Part shown: positions 34,066 through 46,870 of the stretch, piece by piece
How positions within the stretch are numbered: position 1 is the stretch's first letter
Layout of the letters: each line of letters begins with the position of its first letter
Source of the DNA: Gigaspora rosea
Lineage: Eukaryota; Glomeromycota; Glomeromycetes; Diversisporales; Gigasporaceae
NCBI GenBank assembly: GCA_003550325.1
Contig: QKWP01001696.1
Coordinates: 14,989-78,988 of the forward strand
Reading direction: 5' to 3'
DNA length: 64,000 bases
Program-made: the position numbers and the translations under genes
Notes under the pieces: generated by a model
The model's input: only the letters and a program-made list of their open reading frames with translations
Database searches by the model: none
Told to the model about the DNA's origin: nothing

Positions 34066-34461
34066 TGTTAATATTAGCAATACTTTAAATTTTATATATA
34101 TTGTATTTATATATAAATAGATATGATATTTTTCTTAATTGTTATAGCAACTTGCAGGTAAGGATCACTAATAATAGTATTTGCAATAATTAAACCAATT
34201 TTTTAAATAAGTTATATTCAAAAATAGAATTACAATACTAGCAATTTATAGATAAAGTTGTAAATTTTTTAGTTAGTTTTTGTTCTCATTATTAATAATA
34301 CTTATTCTATTACTATAGTAATAATTTGACAATAATACAGTATATATTAATATTTATTAGATATTGAACAAACTGCTTAGTTACAATAGCTATTTTTAAG
34401 AAATAAATTTTTTGTATCTTATTTACAAATATTGACTAACCCATTTACTAAAGTTACTTAA

Positions 34462-35040
34462 GGGTAGAGTTAAATTGTATCGTTGATCATATGCAAAATG
34501 TGGCTAAATTTTTGGTACCACATGATCATCATTGTTGTGTTCTTGGAATATTCTAGAACATTACTGCATAAAATTTTCGATAATATATATTATGTGAGGT
34601 TACACCAGTAGTACACCCGTATACGCAAGTATTTTTGTTAAACACACATATATATTTTTTTATGACGATACATATAAATTATAACAATTTTACAAAAAAA
34701 TATTTTTATCTAGAACGAACTATAGCAATACGTATATCAAATATGTTCTAGAATACGAATAAGATCACGAAATGATCGGCATACTGCATAATGTTTCACC
34801 CGAAATTTTGTGTGGCACCTGAAAATTTGTAATCAACTTTTAATGGTTTTCTTACTAGCTATTTATAACTTTTTATATAATTTTTTATAATCACGTTATC
34901 CAATATTTATATATTGTGGCTTATTTTTTTAATATATATATAAACATTATAAGCAAAATGACGTCTTATTATATTTTATCTTATATAAAAAAATTTAGCA
35001 ATGATCTACATTAATTTGCCCTATCACGTTAACTCTACCC
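34462..35040. mobile_element. TTAA-flanked MITE, 579 bp
   Basis: Ends GGGTAGAGTTAA pair perfectly in inverted orientation and are flanked by TTAA (34,458-34,461 and 35,041-35,044). AATGATCTACATTAA near the right end matches the subterminal motif of the 6,476 and 8,436 elements. Confidence 0.7.
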
Positions 35041-35044
35041 TTAA

Positions 35045-36258
35045 AGTTGAATTAAATTGAATATCAGGCATATTTGAATTTGATCGAATAGAATAAATTT
35101 TTAATTTGAATTTGATTTAATCAAATCAAATCAAATTTATTTGTAAATTTTAAAAAATTTTAAAATTTGGTCACTTTTCAAAATTTTCAATTTATACAAA
35201 ATTTTACTAAATTAATCTTTTTCGTATTAATTAAAAAATGTTCTTCTAATTAAAATAGCCCTAGTTTTATAAAACTATAAAAGCAGTTGTCTTAATAAAA
35301 TTTTGTGTAAATAGCTATTGAATCTATAGTTTTAATAAAAATTTTCAAATATTTGTTAATTTGAATTTGATTTGATTTGAAATTTTGTATTTGAATTTGA
35401 TTTGAAATCAGATATTTGATTGAATTAAATCAAATTGAATCAAATTGTTGAATCCTACTAATTATTTAAAAGTACCTATATTTAGTATAGTTAGAGATTT
35501 TTTCAAATATGGAAATTGATTCTAGAACGCTCTATGGAAAAATCCTAGCTTTTGATTGGTTCATGATCATATTTTTGGACCAAAATTTTTTAACCTTTTG
35601 CATTTTTGTTCACAATTAATAATCATATATATATATAGTAGAAGATCTATAGATTTATAATTAGTTAATAATTAAACATAACTAAATCTTCTCAAAAAAA
35701 TAAATGAGACTTGAAAAAGTAAGAGTTTCATTATATTTTATATCAATTTAAGTTCTATATTTTTATTTTAAAGCTTTTTTTTCAAGACTCGAGCAATCGA
35801 GCTTATATTTATTAACTTTATATGAAATATAATTAATTTAAATATTTTTTTTGCATTACTAGCATAACTGTTGTGAAAATTTTCTTTTTTTAAATTAGAT
35901 TATTGATCTTAAGAATCAAAAGCTAAGTTTTTTTATATTTTATTTGGACTTTATTTTTTCTAAGGCAAGTTTGTCTAAGATTATTATGAATAACTCTAAT
36001 AAAATTTATATATTGTAGCATACTTCGGGTTTTATTGTATTTATAGGATAGTATAAAGAATATTATTGTAAAATTGCAACTAGAATTTGGAACGCTAAAT
36101 CATGAGCAAATACGCTGAGGATGTGTCAAGAATTAAATTTTAGCCTAGCAAGTAGTGTTAATCGGTCAAATTAGATACAGGAGCACATAATTTATTACAT
36201 TTATTCTAACAAATTTTACGATAGGCTATTTTCTAAATATTCTTATCATAGTTGGGGT
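35045..36258. other. AT-rich DNA with TTGAATTTGATT repeats
   Basis: About 35,045-35,450 is dominated by AATTTGATT/AATCAAATT strings arranged as inverted clusters at both edges, probably a degenerate palindrome of simple repeats. Nothing else is recognised. Confidence 0.4.
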
Positions 36259-36448
36259 AGGACTCCAAAGAACTCTAATACAACTCAGATGATTCTAAAA
36301 AAAGAAATTTTGCATAGAAATTCATCAAATGTTGTATTTTTATATATAAATTTTCAAATTTTGCCTATTTTATATATTTATTTGGCTAAAATACTGCTAA
36401 AATTATACAAACTCAAATCTGAGTTGTATTAAAGTTCTTTGGGGTCCT
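36259..36448. mobile_element. MITE with AGGACYCC ends, 190 bp
   Basis: Ends AGGACTCCAAAGAACTCTAA and, inverted, AGGACCCCAAAGAACTTTAA pair, followed by TACAACTCAGAT on both arms. No clear target duplication. The ends recall the TAGGACCC element at 3,093. Confidence 0.6.
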
Positions 36449-36791
36449 GTCAGAGTAACTTGAGTAGTAAACTAAATAGTATGTCCTGTGCAGCAGAAAT
36501 AATGGTTATCAATAGTTTTTTTAGTAAGGAACTGCTACCTGCTACAAATTTTAGCATGCCTCCCATTACCAAAATTTGTATAGAGATTACTATTGATTTT
36601 TATCACTATTGGATAGTAATTGATTTAAATTCTTCTTGACAATAAAATAGTAATCGATAATAATTGATAGACATCAGGAAAATTTGCATACCAATTATCA
36701 ATTACTAATTATCAATGATAATCCCCTATAACTGATAAAAGATTAATTGATATATAACCAATATAATTACAATATGCGATACAATGATATA

Positions 36792-36990
36792 TATATGTTG
36801 TGCCTCAGATTAAAACTTGTGTCAGATTGAATCTGATGCACGTCAGATGACTATTAATTGACCAGCATTAAATGATCAGCAACAACTGGCCTAAACTACC
36901 TTCTAACTTTACCGTAATTTTACCCTAACCCTAATCTAATTTAGGCCAGTATCAATCTAATGCAAGAATCAATCTAAGGCACAACATATA
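36792..36990. mobile_element. MITE with TGTTGTGCC ends and telomere-like insert, 199 bp
   Basis: TATATGTTGTGCCTCAGATT pairs with the inverted TATATGTTGTGCCTTAGATT, followed by inner TCAGATTGA/TTAGATTGA and TGGCCTAAA/TTTAGGCCA pairs. ACCCTAACCCTAATC (36,922-36,936) lies in the loop arm. No coding capacity. Confidence 0.6.
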
Positions 36991-37479
36991 CATAAATTAA
37001 AGTGTTTATATTTATTAATATTAAAATTTTTATTTTATTAATAAAAAAATTTTTTTATGCATAATTGATGGCAAAACTGGCTATAATATTACTATATAAC
37101 TTCATCTTTATTCTTCCAATGACTATATTTACGAAACATATACCAATTCCAAAAATTTGCTTTTTCTGACGAAGTATAACTACAAAAAAGAAATAAAAAT
37201 ATTAGTTAAAGAAATAAAAAGAATAGCCAAAAATAAAAATAGAAGTTAGTACCTATTTTAGTACTCTCTAAAATTCAGATCTATTAATTTTCGTTATAGC
37301 GGAGCTAGTGTTTTAGTATAAACTAGCTTCTAGCTAACACATATTTATCTTGTTTTTATTATCTACTTATCAACTTGTTATTTATATGCATCGTGTAGCA
37401 GAGCATCTGCATTTATTAATTGACAAGAAAAAAACTAGGAAGGTCATCATTCGAGGTTTAGTACCACCTTGGCATTTTG

Positions 37480-38620
37480 TAGCGAAGCAAAACCTACAAA
37501 AGAAAAAAAACAGCAGTAAACAAAAAAAAAATGAAAAAAACTCGAAAAAAAGAACTAAAATACCAATACTTATCTATGTTACAGTTTAAGTTTCTCCAAC
37601 TCAAGATCTTTATTACTGGTCTCATTTATACTTTTCGGCGAAGCAAACCTACAAAAGAGAAAACCATTAGCAACAAGAACGAATAAAGAAAACAAAAAAA
37701 AAAAAAAAGCTAAAAATACTTATTTATAGTTTTTCTGTTTTAAGATTATTATAGTTCTTATTCATACATTCCCGCGTTTAGATCATTTTCAATTTCATTT
37801 ACATTTTTTGATAAGGCCACACCAATTTGATTCTTTGTTTAACATAATCACTCCTCTATTTTTTAAAATTTTAGACATAAAATAAACACTAGTTTAACCA
37901 ATCAAATTGCAGTATTAGCTTTTGAAAATTTTATTTTTTGTCCAGCCAATAGAATTGCTGCTTTTTTTGGTTTGTTGTTGATTTTTTACCCCTCCCCCCC
38001 TCTTTAGCAAAATATTTATGTTATGTTAAACGAAGAATCAATTTGGAGTGGCCTAACTTACAAGAAAAAGAAAGTAAGAGTAAAGGAACAAAAAAAAGAG
38101 AAATAAATAAACTAGAGAACAAGAAACTAGTATACTTATACCAGTTCCATTTCTCCCAAATTCAACTCTTCATTCACATCTTCATTTAAGTTTCTTGGCG
38201 ATTTACAAAAAAAAAAAAGTAAGTGTAAAGAACGGAAAAAAAAAAGAAACAAGTAAACATGAAAACAAGAAAATAGAAACTTATACAAGTTCTATTTCTA
38301 CCAGACTCAAAACTCCATTTACGACTCTATTTACATTTTTCAATAACCTATATAAGAAAGAAAGTAGAAGTAAAAGAACAGAAGATAAGAAAAACAAGTA
38401 AATATGAAAGCAAAAAATAGAAACTGGCATACTTATACCAGTCCTATATTTTCCAGATTCAGATCTCCAAACACGACTCCATTTATGTTTCTCGAAGACC
38501 TACAAGGGAAAGAAAGTAGGAGTAAAAGAACGAAAGAAAAGAGAAACAAGTAAACACGAAAACAAAAAAATTAGAAACTGTTATACTTATACTAGTTCTA
38601 TTTTCTTTCACCTGTTCTAG
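37480..38620. repeat. Degenerate satellite, about six units of 150 bp, interrupted by a MITE
   Basis: An ATACTTATACCAGTTCTATT-type string recurs near 37,565, 37,720, 38,131, 38,278, 38,428 and 38,584 (spacing near 150 bp). Each is preceded by an A/G-rich block (AAAGAAAGTAGGAGTAAAAG) and CCTACAA. A 239-bp MITE has split the array. Confidence 0.6.
37815..38053. mobile_element. Harbinger-like MITE in the satellite, 239 bp
   Basis: TAA on both sides (37,812-37,814 and 38,054-38,056). Ends GGCCACACCAATTTGATTCT and, inverted, GGCCACTCCAAATTGATTCT pair and continue to GTTTAACATAA. GGCC ends with a 3-bp TAA/TTA duplication are typical of PIF/Harbinger elements. Confidence 0.7.
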
Positions 38621-38639
38621 CAAAGACTTAACCGACTGA

Positions 38640-40371
38640 ATAGAAGATATTAATACTATAATAAAAAAAAGTTATAGTTAAATAAACAATAGTTAATAAA
38701 TAAAAAAAATTTAATTTAAATAAAAAAAAAATTAAAGTTGTAGTTAAAAAAAGATGTTCGTAAAGTGTTACAACATGTAATAATAAAAAATGTAAATAAA
38801 AAAATTTACTACCAGTAATGTTCAAACAATTAGTAGCTATTAATCATTATGTATCAACTTGAATAAATTCGTTAATTATCGATTAGCAGATACATAACGA
38901 TTAATAACTATTTAAACAATATATATCAATTAAAGATATATATCAATTTATAGCAGGTTTATTGATTTCTATCGATATATTTTAATCAATATATATTGTT
39001 TTTTTGTTATATATCAATGATAATCTGGTTAAAAAATTTCAGAATGCCTGCTTTGGGGCAGGTTGCTCTTTTTTTTATTTTTTAATTTATTACTATATAT
39101 CTAATTTACTATTAGACGAAAAAGATCATATTTTAGTCTCCAAAGATCTTTTAGTAGCCAAATGCCAGACAATAACAAAACCCAGGTGTCAAAGTAAAGA
39201 GCTATGGAATTTATATTAATTATTTATTGGTTAACAAGTTTTAAAATTTTTTTTTGCATTATATCAGTGTACTAATATTATTTTTTTTTTTATTCAGAAT
39301 TTTTGAACTTGGGCTTTTATTTTTTATTTACCCTTGAAAAACTTGTTAGTAACATATATGATATGTTATTATATTATAGATCAAATTTTTCATAGGCTAG
39401 ATCTAGTAAATAATAAATTTGAAAGCCTGAAGATTCATTTGATCTTGGTGGCTTCCATATATAGATAATCAGTAGGGATAATAGATAGCTAGAATGTTTA
39501 ATAAAACCATATAGAATTGATATTAGCATCTCAAGAATTAATTGAGTATTTATGTTGTCACCATAACTATTAGTAAATAAAGCCCAAAGTCCTACTTGTC
39601 CCATATACAAATAAGCAATAGTGGTTAAAATGTCCTATAAAATCATGTAGAATTAATGTTAACATCTTGAGCATTGATTGAGTGATCTGTCACAATTACT
39701 ATCATTATTAGTAAAGTACAGTAATTGGAGATTTAAAATTAACCAAAAATTGCATATTACATCAAATAAATAAAAGTTTTGCTATGTCAAATTATAAATC
39801 AAAAAATGAAAAAAGATATCTATTAATTTTATAAGCAAAGTTTTCCGTGTTTTTTGAATGATTATTGGATAATTATCAGATAACTAGATCTGAATTATTC
39901 AAATATCCATTTTAGTGATTGTACCTGGGTAGAATTTGCAATTGTGTGAAATAGTAATTTATCCGAATATTTGGGTAATTTAATAGTAACTGGGTAGAGG
40001 TTTTCCCAAAGGTACAATCTCTAATCTATTTACTATTGATATTTGGTTAAATATCTGAATATCTGTTAGTAAATAGATATTTGAATAAATCAGATACAGA
40101 TAAATGGATGATGAATTTATCAGGATTAGAATGCGAGAACTAAAATTTAAGTAACCGATAGTGATTATTTAAAATTTAAATTATTATTTTTCAATATTAT
40201 TATATTATACATTGTTTCTGTTTTTCAAGTTTACAATTTAATTAGACCATAACTACGAATTAAAATTAGAATACTTTAGTACTTCTGGCTTTATAATCAG
40301 TCAACATTTTTTCATAATTAGCCCAGATTAAAAAAGTAAATAAAATTAAGCCCTTATGAATTCATATAAAG
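38640..40371. other. AT-rich DNA with a diverged direct repeat
   Basis: No gene is recognised. A direct repeat of about 100 bp lies at about 39,491-39,590 and 39,625-39,720 (shared strings TAGAATTGATATTAGCATCT and TAGAATTAATGTTAACATCT). A short plus-strand stretch near 39,115-39,215 (LDEKDHILVSKDLLVAKCQT) looks protein-like but is isolated. Confidence 0.35.
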
Positions 40372-41879
40372 TAGTGCTCCTAGGACCAGTTTGGGTCTGG
40401 TCTAGTTTGAGGATCAGACCAGATTCAGACTCTAAATTTTACTAATTTCAAACTTTATACTAAACTCAAACTCAATTATAAATTCAGTATGGGTCTGGTT
40501 CAAAGTCTGCAAACTGGTCTGAGTTTAAATATATTTATATATGTTTTTAGATACTGAACAAGTTTACTTAGTACATAAAGCTAGAATTAATTAGTACTGT
40601 AGTAAAATTTTATGAATTATAAGATTTTATGGAATTTTATTAATAAAATTCTATAAAATTTTATAATTCACAAATTTTTATTAATTAATTCTAACTTTAT
40701 GCACTAAGTAAACTTGTTCATTATCTAAAAATATATCAAATCAGTAGAATTATTTTTATTTTATTTAAAAGTTAGAGAATAGATGTATAATTTTGGATTT
40801 TTGATTAAAAAAGTTAAATTTAAGGATCTTTTCTCCAAATTTAAAGTAAAATAAACCCAATTTTGCTAATTTAATGTATTTTTAGGTGTAAATAAATTTA
40901 CTTGGTGCATTAAGTTAGAATTAATTAGTAAAATCTTGTGAATCATAAGATTTTATAAAATTTTATTAATAGAATTTATAAAATCTTATAATTCCCAAAT
41001 TTTTATTAATTAATTCTAATATTATGTATTAAATAAACTTGTTTACATCTAAAAATATATCAAATTAGCAGAATTTTTTTATTTTATTTGAAATTTGAAG
41101 ACTAAATGCATAATTTTGAATTTTTGATCAAAAAAGTCAAATTTAAGCAATTTTTTTCAAATTTCAAGAAAAATAAAAATATTACTGCAAAATTGATATA
41201 TTTTTAGATGTTAAACAAGTTTACTTAGTGCATTAAATTAGAATTAATTAGTAAAATTTTGTAAATCATAAAATTTTATATAATTTTATTAATAAAATTC
41301 TATGAAATCTTATAATTCACAAAAGTTTATTAATTAATTCTAATATTATGCACCAAATAAACTTGTTTATCATCCAAAAATATATCAAATCAGCAGAATT
41401 TTTTTTATTTTATTTGAAATTTGAAGAAAAGATATTTAAATTTGATTTTTTAATCAAAAATTCAAAATTATATATTTATTCTCTAAATTTCGAATAAAAT
41501 AAAAATAAGTTTGCTAATTTGATGTATTTTTAGGTACTAAACAAGTTTACTTAGTGCATAATATTAGAATTAATTAATAAAAATTTGTGAATTATAAGAT
41601 TTTATAGAATTTTATTCATAAAATTATATAAAATCTTATAATTTACAAGATTTCACTAATTAATTTTAACTTAATATACTAAGTAAACTTATTTAGCATC
41701 TATAAAATATATATAAATATATTCAAAACTTAGACTAGTATACAAACTTTGAACCAGATCTAGACCAAACTTAGACTTGACTAAAAAGTCTAAATATAAA
41801 AATCCAAGTTTAGTTTAAAAATCAAACCAGATTCAGACTTGACTAAAGTTTGGTCCAAGTTTAGTTTGTAAAAGCACTA
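40372..41879. mobile_element. hAT-ended foldback element with four palindromic tandem units, 1.5 kb
   Basis: It starts TAGTGCTCC and ends with inverted TAGTGCTTT, inside 8-bp flanks ATATAAAG and GTATAAAG (7 of 8 match). Subterminal GACCAG, TCTGGT and CAAACTTTA blocks are inverted at the two ends. The interior is a tandem array with units starting near 40,557, 40,893, 41,212 and 41,545 (about 320-335 bp). Each is itself a palindrome built on AACAAGTTTACTTAGTGCAT and TAGAATTAATTAGTAAAA. No coding capacity. Confidence 0.65.
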
Positions 41880-42239
41880 GTATAAAGAAGTTGTAATATT
41901 GTTACCAAATTATTAATTTTTTTATACCAGATTTAACAATGTTACAATCTATACAATGACCAAAAGCCACGGAATTTTCTTGTATATTTAAGGATTTGTT
42001 AGTTAGTACTTATCATGAAACACTTGGGCTATAACTTTGTGAAATAAAAGAAAAACAAACTTGAAAACATGCTGATACTCAAAAAATAGCTAATCTGTTT
42101 TTTATTATTTTATAATTTTATGCCTGAGCTTGCAAATTTTCAATCTTTTTTGAGTTCTTACTCGATTTGTAAAAAACATTATAATTAAGTTGTAGCTACC
42201 AACTTTTTTGATCAGCAACTTTTAGGAGGTTTTATTTAC

Positions 42240-43350
42240 AAAAATAAGAAATCTCGAGTTGATACTAATTTTTTAAATGATTCTATTTCTATTCAAGAAT
42301 CTAGTATTTACGAAACCTGTAGTTCTCAAAAAGAGGTTTATGATTCTAGTATTCATGATATTTATAACTTAATTATGTTTTAAGAGTTAACTACTGATGA
42401 TGAGTTGCTACTAGAAGAGTTTGAAAAGGCTTAAGAAATGTTAAAATTATTAGATCAGAAATATAAAGATTATGTAGCAAGTCTTATTAATAAAATTACG
42501 AAATTACAACAACAAGTAGAAAATCAAAATTGTAAAATTTTATCTTTAAAAAACAACTATGTGAATATCAAAAACAAATTGTTCAATTAAAAGATTTATA
42601 TCAGGGTCTATATGAAGAAAATGAAAAACTTACTAACCAATAAAATTCACAGTTTTGTGATTAGCAAAAGCATATACAAACAATTACTGATATTGTACTA
42701 ATTGAATGAGAATCTTTGCACAAGAATATAGAATCTATTATAGAAGACAATACTAGATTTTCTTTAAAAAATCTATTAAATTACTCTCTAAAGACATGGC
42801 TAAATAAATGCAATCCAGTTAGGGCGCTAATATTTATTATCTAATATCCATTTACTATAAGGGCTTACTCCCTACTCTAGGTAAGATCTATAAATAGAAT
42901 TTTAGCCAATCAATTTAACTAAGGTAAGATTTTTCTTGACCCCACCCCTAAAATATTACCTAATAAATGTCAGCACCCTTATTGTAAAGTTTATAGAAAC
43001 ACTAACTCGTAATAATATTGATTCAGATTTTTAAATACTAAAAAACTTTACAAAAGAGCCATGACTATTAATTTGATATATGGATCCAGACATAAAAATA
43101 TGTATTAGAAATAAGTCTTGTAGCATTAGCTATTAAGTATTCTATTGCACAATCTGAAGCTATTAATAGAAAACCTGCTCTATAATTTTATTTAATAGTT
43201 CAAAAATAATTTGCTTAAAAAAATTTTACAAAATTTTAAAAAAGAAAAATCAATACTATGAATTTATATGTAACTTGCAATTTGTACCCCTACTCTTAAA
43301 CATAACTCAGATTGGATTAGATTATAGTAGGTTTTTGCTCTATTTAATCT
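42240..43350 (+). pseudogene. Decayed coiled-coil coding region, transposon-like
   Basis: Plus-strand fragments read DSISIQESSIYETCSSQKEV, YKDYVASLINKITKLQQQVE, LKDLYQGLYEENEKLTNQ and SLKTWLNKCNPV, then after a MITE VKFIETLTRNNIDSDF and LALAIKYSIAQSEAINRKPA. Q/E/N/K-rich heptad-like text suggests a coiled coil followed by another domain. It has many breaks. I do not recognise the family; repeated occurrence in such genomes would make a transposable-element origin likely. Confidence 0.4.
42822..42978. mobile_element. PIF/Harbinger-like MITE inside the decayed coding region, 157 bp
   Basis: TTA duplications at 42,819-42,821 and 42,979-42,981 flank ends GGGCGCTAATATTTATTA and, inverted, GGGTGCTGACATTTATTA. 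The internal CCATTTACTATAAGGGCTTA and CCCCACCCC blocks match the 10,247 copy. The protein-like frame continues across the site if the element and one TTA are ignored. Confidence 0.7.
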
Positions 43351-43714
43351 TAGCCTAACCCATTCCATTCAATTAACAACTCTACTGGGTATACAGTAAG
43401 CCAAGATTTGGTCTTTAAAATCATTGCAGGATATACAGCTCACAGTGGGATACATATGTTGGAGAAATACAGTATAATATGTTGCTTGATATACTTTGTA
43501 CTCATACTCTTTTATTTTATTTATTTTTTTTGTTTATTTTTTTTTGAAGAGGTTTTATTCAAATTCGTTAGTATGTTTGATTACTTCACTTTTCAATATC
43601 TTTGATAGAAAAAATTTCATCTGTAATAATACATTCAGATAACTATTGATTAATACAACTAATTTCAACATCCTTGATAGAAAAAATTTCACTTGTAATT
43701 ATATATTCAGATGA

Positions 43715-45043
43715 CTATTGATTAATATAACTAATGAAATAACTAGTATGAATTGTACTATCTTTTACATTATCAAAACCATTATCTTCAATTTCCATTT
43801 TTTCATCAGATCTTAAAAAATTGGCCAAAATTTCAGTACTATTTTTCCATTTTAAAATAGTTTCATGAACTTCTATAGCTGATGGATGGTTATTTGGATT
43901 TTTATCCCAGCACCTCTTCAAAAGTTCTGCATAACATGTTGGTGTGCCTTTAAGAATGTTTGGCCTTAATTCTTTAAAACAAATTTCTATAACTAAACTT
44001 GAATCATTATTTTTATAGTTGGAAAATACATAATTTCCTAAAGAAATCTTCCACATAATCATTCCAAAAGAATAAATATTTGATGCTTTGGTAAATGGGC
44101 TTCCTTGCAAAGCTTCTAGTGCTACATACAGTAAAGCCCCATAAATTCCCTTTGATTCTTTGTCTAATGTTTTATAAACTAATATTGCAATTCCTAAATC
44201 CCCGATATAAGCGTTATATAAGTCATTTTGAAATATATTACCACTATGTAAATCGCAATGGATAATATCATTAAAATGAATTAATTGAAGATCGAATACA
44301 ATATAGGATAATAATTCTAATTTTTTCTCCCATTTCATTTGCACAACTTTGTTACGATTCTCACGTAAAAATCACATTTCTGCGTATTGCATAACTAGAA
44401 TATAATCCTTTGTGTATTCATCTTTTGATATTCTATGGCATTGTAAAAATGTAGGGTTTTTAGGTCCAATATTTGAATATGCAATTGACTTTAAAATGAT
44501 AATTTTTAATAAATGATGGTAACAACTAAATTATAAAATTTGTACTAATCAAATATTTACCTCTTTTATAAGTTTCTTGTAACTCTTTTTTGATCTATGA
44601 AATAGTTTAAGTGCAACTCAACTATTGTTTGTAAAAAAGAGCTACCAATTTTACGAACCAATAAGCAGATTACACAGTTGCAAATCTGCCTTTTCTGATT
44701 TTTCTAATAATTTTTAATTCATTAAATATAATCCATGAAATTAATAAATTATTGTCAGATAGTAATTTTTTCAATGAATCATTGAGATTTTCAGAATCAA
44801 CTATTTTTTCAGAATTATTGCTTTTCGCTTTTTGCAGCTATTCAATAGCTTTTTCTTGATTAGAAGAAGTTCCATAACCATTTCGATAACATAATCCCAA
44901 GTCCATGTTGTCCATCGTAATTACTATTTTCAGCTGATCTTGAATACCACAAAAATGCCTGTTTATCATCCCTAGCTGTACCTTGGCCAGTCAGATAACA
45001 ACTCGTGACATTAAATTGTGCTACAGAATTTTTAACTTGGGGG
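43715..45043 (-). pseudogene. Broken Sel1-repeat plus protein kinase gene
   Basis: Read from the right: AQFNVTSCYLTGQGTARDDK and AFLWYSRSAENSNYDGQHGL (Sel1 repeats), a frame change, CYRNGYGTSSNQEKAIE then a stop; linker; FNELKIIRKIRKGRFATV (glycine-loop-like); a likely intron with donor at 44,560 and acceptor near 44,526; DYILVMQYAEM followed by a stop; then a long open part with IIHCDLHSGN (HRD as HCD), YIGDLGIA (DFG as DLG), YVALEAL (APE as ALE), ASNIYSFGMIMWKISLG and YAELLKRCWDKNPNNHPSA. It is a TKL-like kinase. Altered catalytic motifs plus stops mean a dead gene. The Sel1 part probably continues at 48,113-48,845. Confidence 0.75.
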
Positions 45044-45537
45044 CACATCAGCGAATTATATATACGTAATCTTACGTAAGATATTACAGCCCGTAATATT
45101 ACGAAAATCTTACGATTGATACGGCATATTACGCAATATATTACGCTATATTACGGTATTATTACGGTTATTATTTCGAAATATTTCGAAATATATTGCA
45201 AATAAAAAAATGCAAATTACCCCCTACAGGGGTCGCGTACTCATGCAGATCAATAAACTAATGCACGCAGGAGATAATATTTTGATATTTTCGCATTGTT
45301 TCGCAATATTTTGCAAATTTTCGCAAATTTTTAAAATTTTTTAAAAAATAAATAAACGATATACATATTCACATAATCATGCTTTTTTACAGGTTTTTGC
45401 AATATTTCGCACAGTTTCGCAATTTAATATAAAATTTTTATTTTTTTATTTATTATTATATATTATATTTTACATTTATTAAATATACATTTTTAATTAA
45501 TATTATATACTTTATTATATATTACATATTATTTTTA

Positions 45538-46299
45538 NNNNNNNNNNNNNNNNNNNNNNNNNNNNNNNNNNNNNNNNNNNNNNNNNNNNNNNNNNNNNNN
45601 NNNNNNNNNNNNNNNNNNNNNNNNNNNNNNNNNNNNNNNNNNNNNNNNNNNNNNNNNNNNNNNNNNNNNNNNNNNNNNNNNNNNNNNNNNNNNNNNNNNN
45701 NNNNNNNNNNNNNNNNNNNNNNNNNNNNNNNNNNNNNNNNNNNNNNNNNNNNNNNNNNNNNNNNNNNNNNNNNNNNNNNNNNNNNNNNNNNNNNNNNNNN
45801 NNNNNNNNNNNNNNNNNNNNNNNNNNNNNNNNNNNNNNNNNNNNNNNNNNNNNNNNNNNNNNNNNNNNNNNNNNNNNNNNNNNNNNNNNNNNNNNNNNNN
45901 NNNNNNNNNNNNNNNNNNNNNNNNNNNNNNNNNNNNNNNNNNNNNNNNNNNNNNNNNNNNNNNNNNNNNNNNNNNNNNNNNNNNNNNNNNNNNNNNNNNN
46001 NNNNNNNNNNNNNNNNNNNNNNNNNNNNNNNNNNNNNNNNNNNNNNNNNNNNNNNNNNNNNNNNNNNNNNNNNNNNNNNNNNNNNNNNNNNNNNNNNNNN
46101 NNNNNNNNNNNNNNNNNNNNNNNNNNNNNNNNNNNNNNNNNNNNNNNNNNNNNNNNNNNNNNNNNNNNNNNNNNNNNNNNNNNNNNNNNNNNNNNNNNNN
46201 NNNNNNNNNNNNNNNNNNNNNNNNNNNNNNNNNNNNNNNNNNNNNNNNNNNNNNNNNNNNNNNNNNNNNNNNNNNNNNNNNNNNNNNNNNNNNNNNNNN
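45538..46299. other. Assembly gap (762 N)
   Basis: A run of unknown bases next to a tandem repeat, probably an unresolved repeat array. Open frames crossing it are artefacts. Confidence 0.99.
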
Positions 46300-46870
46300 A
46301 AACGAAAAATAAATAAAGCGAAACCTTGCAAGAACTTGCAAAAACTTGCAAAAACTTGCAAAAACTTGCAAAAACTTGCAAAAACTGTTTACGTTCTTGT
46401 ATATTCTGAAATTCCAAAAAAGTCGCGAAGTGCCGAAAAAGTCCGGGTTGGTTTTCTTGCAAAGTTCCAGGAAGTAAGAGTTCTGTTCTCTTAAAGTGCC
46501 GAAATAAAATAAATTAATAAAAAAAATTTTAAAAATAAACAAAAAAAAACAAAAACAAAAAACACTAAACAAAAAAATAAATGAAGTGAAGCCTTGCAAG
46601 AACTTGCAAAAACTTGCAAAGACTTGCGAAAACTTGCGAAAACTTGTGACCATTTCTCCATTTCTCCAAAGAAGCATTTTTGAAAATTTAGAAATTGCTG
46701 GGGGTGTGTTCTTGAATGTGTTGGAAGTCGTAGTTGGCATGCGCAAGGTTTCAAAAAGTGTTTGTTTTTCTTGTAAAGTGCGAAATAAAAATAAAATAAA
46801 AAAATTAAAAAATAAATAAATAAAATAAAATGAAAAAAAACAAACAAAAACAAAAAATGAAACAAAAAGG
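46300..46870. repeat. 268-bp tandem repeat with an inner 10-bp minisatellite
   Basis: Two units begin with CCTTGCAAGAACTTGCAAAA (46,324 and 46,592). Each starts with several copies of the 10-mer ACTTGCAAAA and ends in A-rich sequence. The array runs into the assembly gap. Confidence 0.75.

Noticed and set aside
46320-46390. CRISPR array
   Set aside because: The ACTTGCAAAA units are direct 10-bp repeats with no spacers; this is a minisatellite in a eukaryotic context.
45515-46865. Long minus-strand open frames crossing the N run
   Set aside because: They are open only because unknown bases translate without stops; the real sequence beside the gap is a 10-bp minisatellite giving repeats such as FASFCKFLQ.
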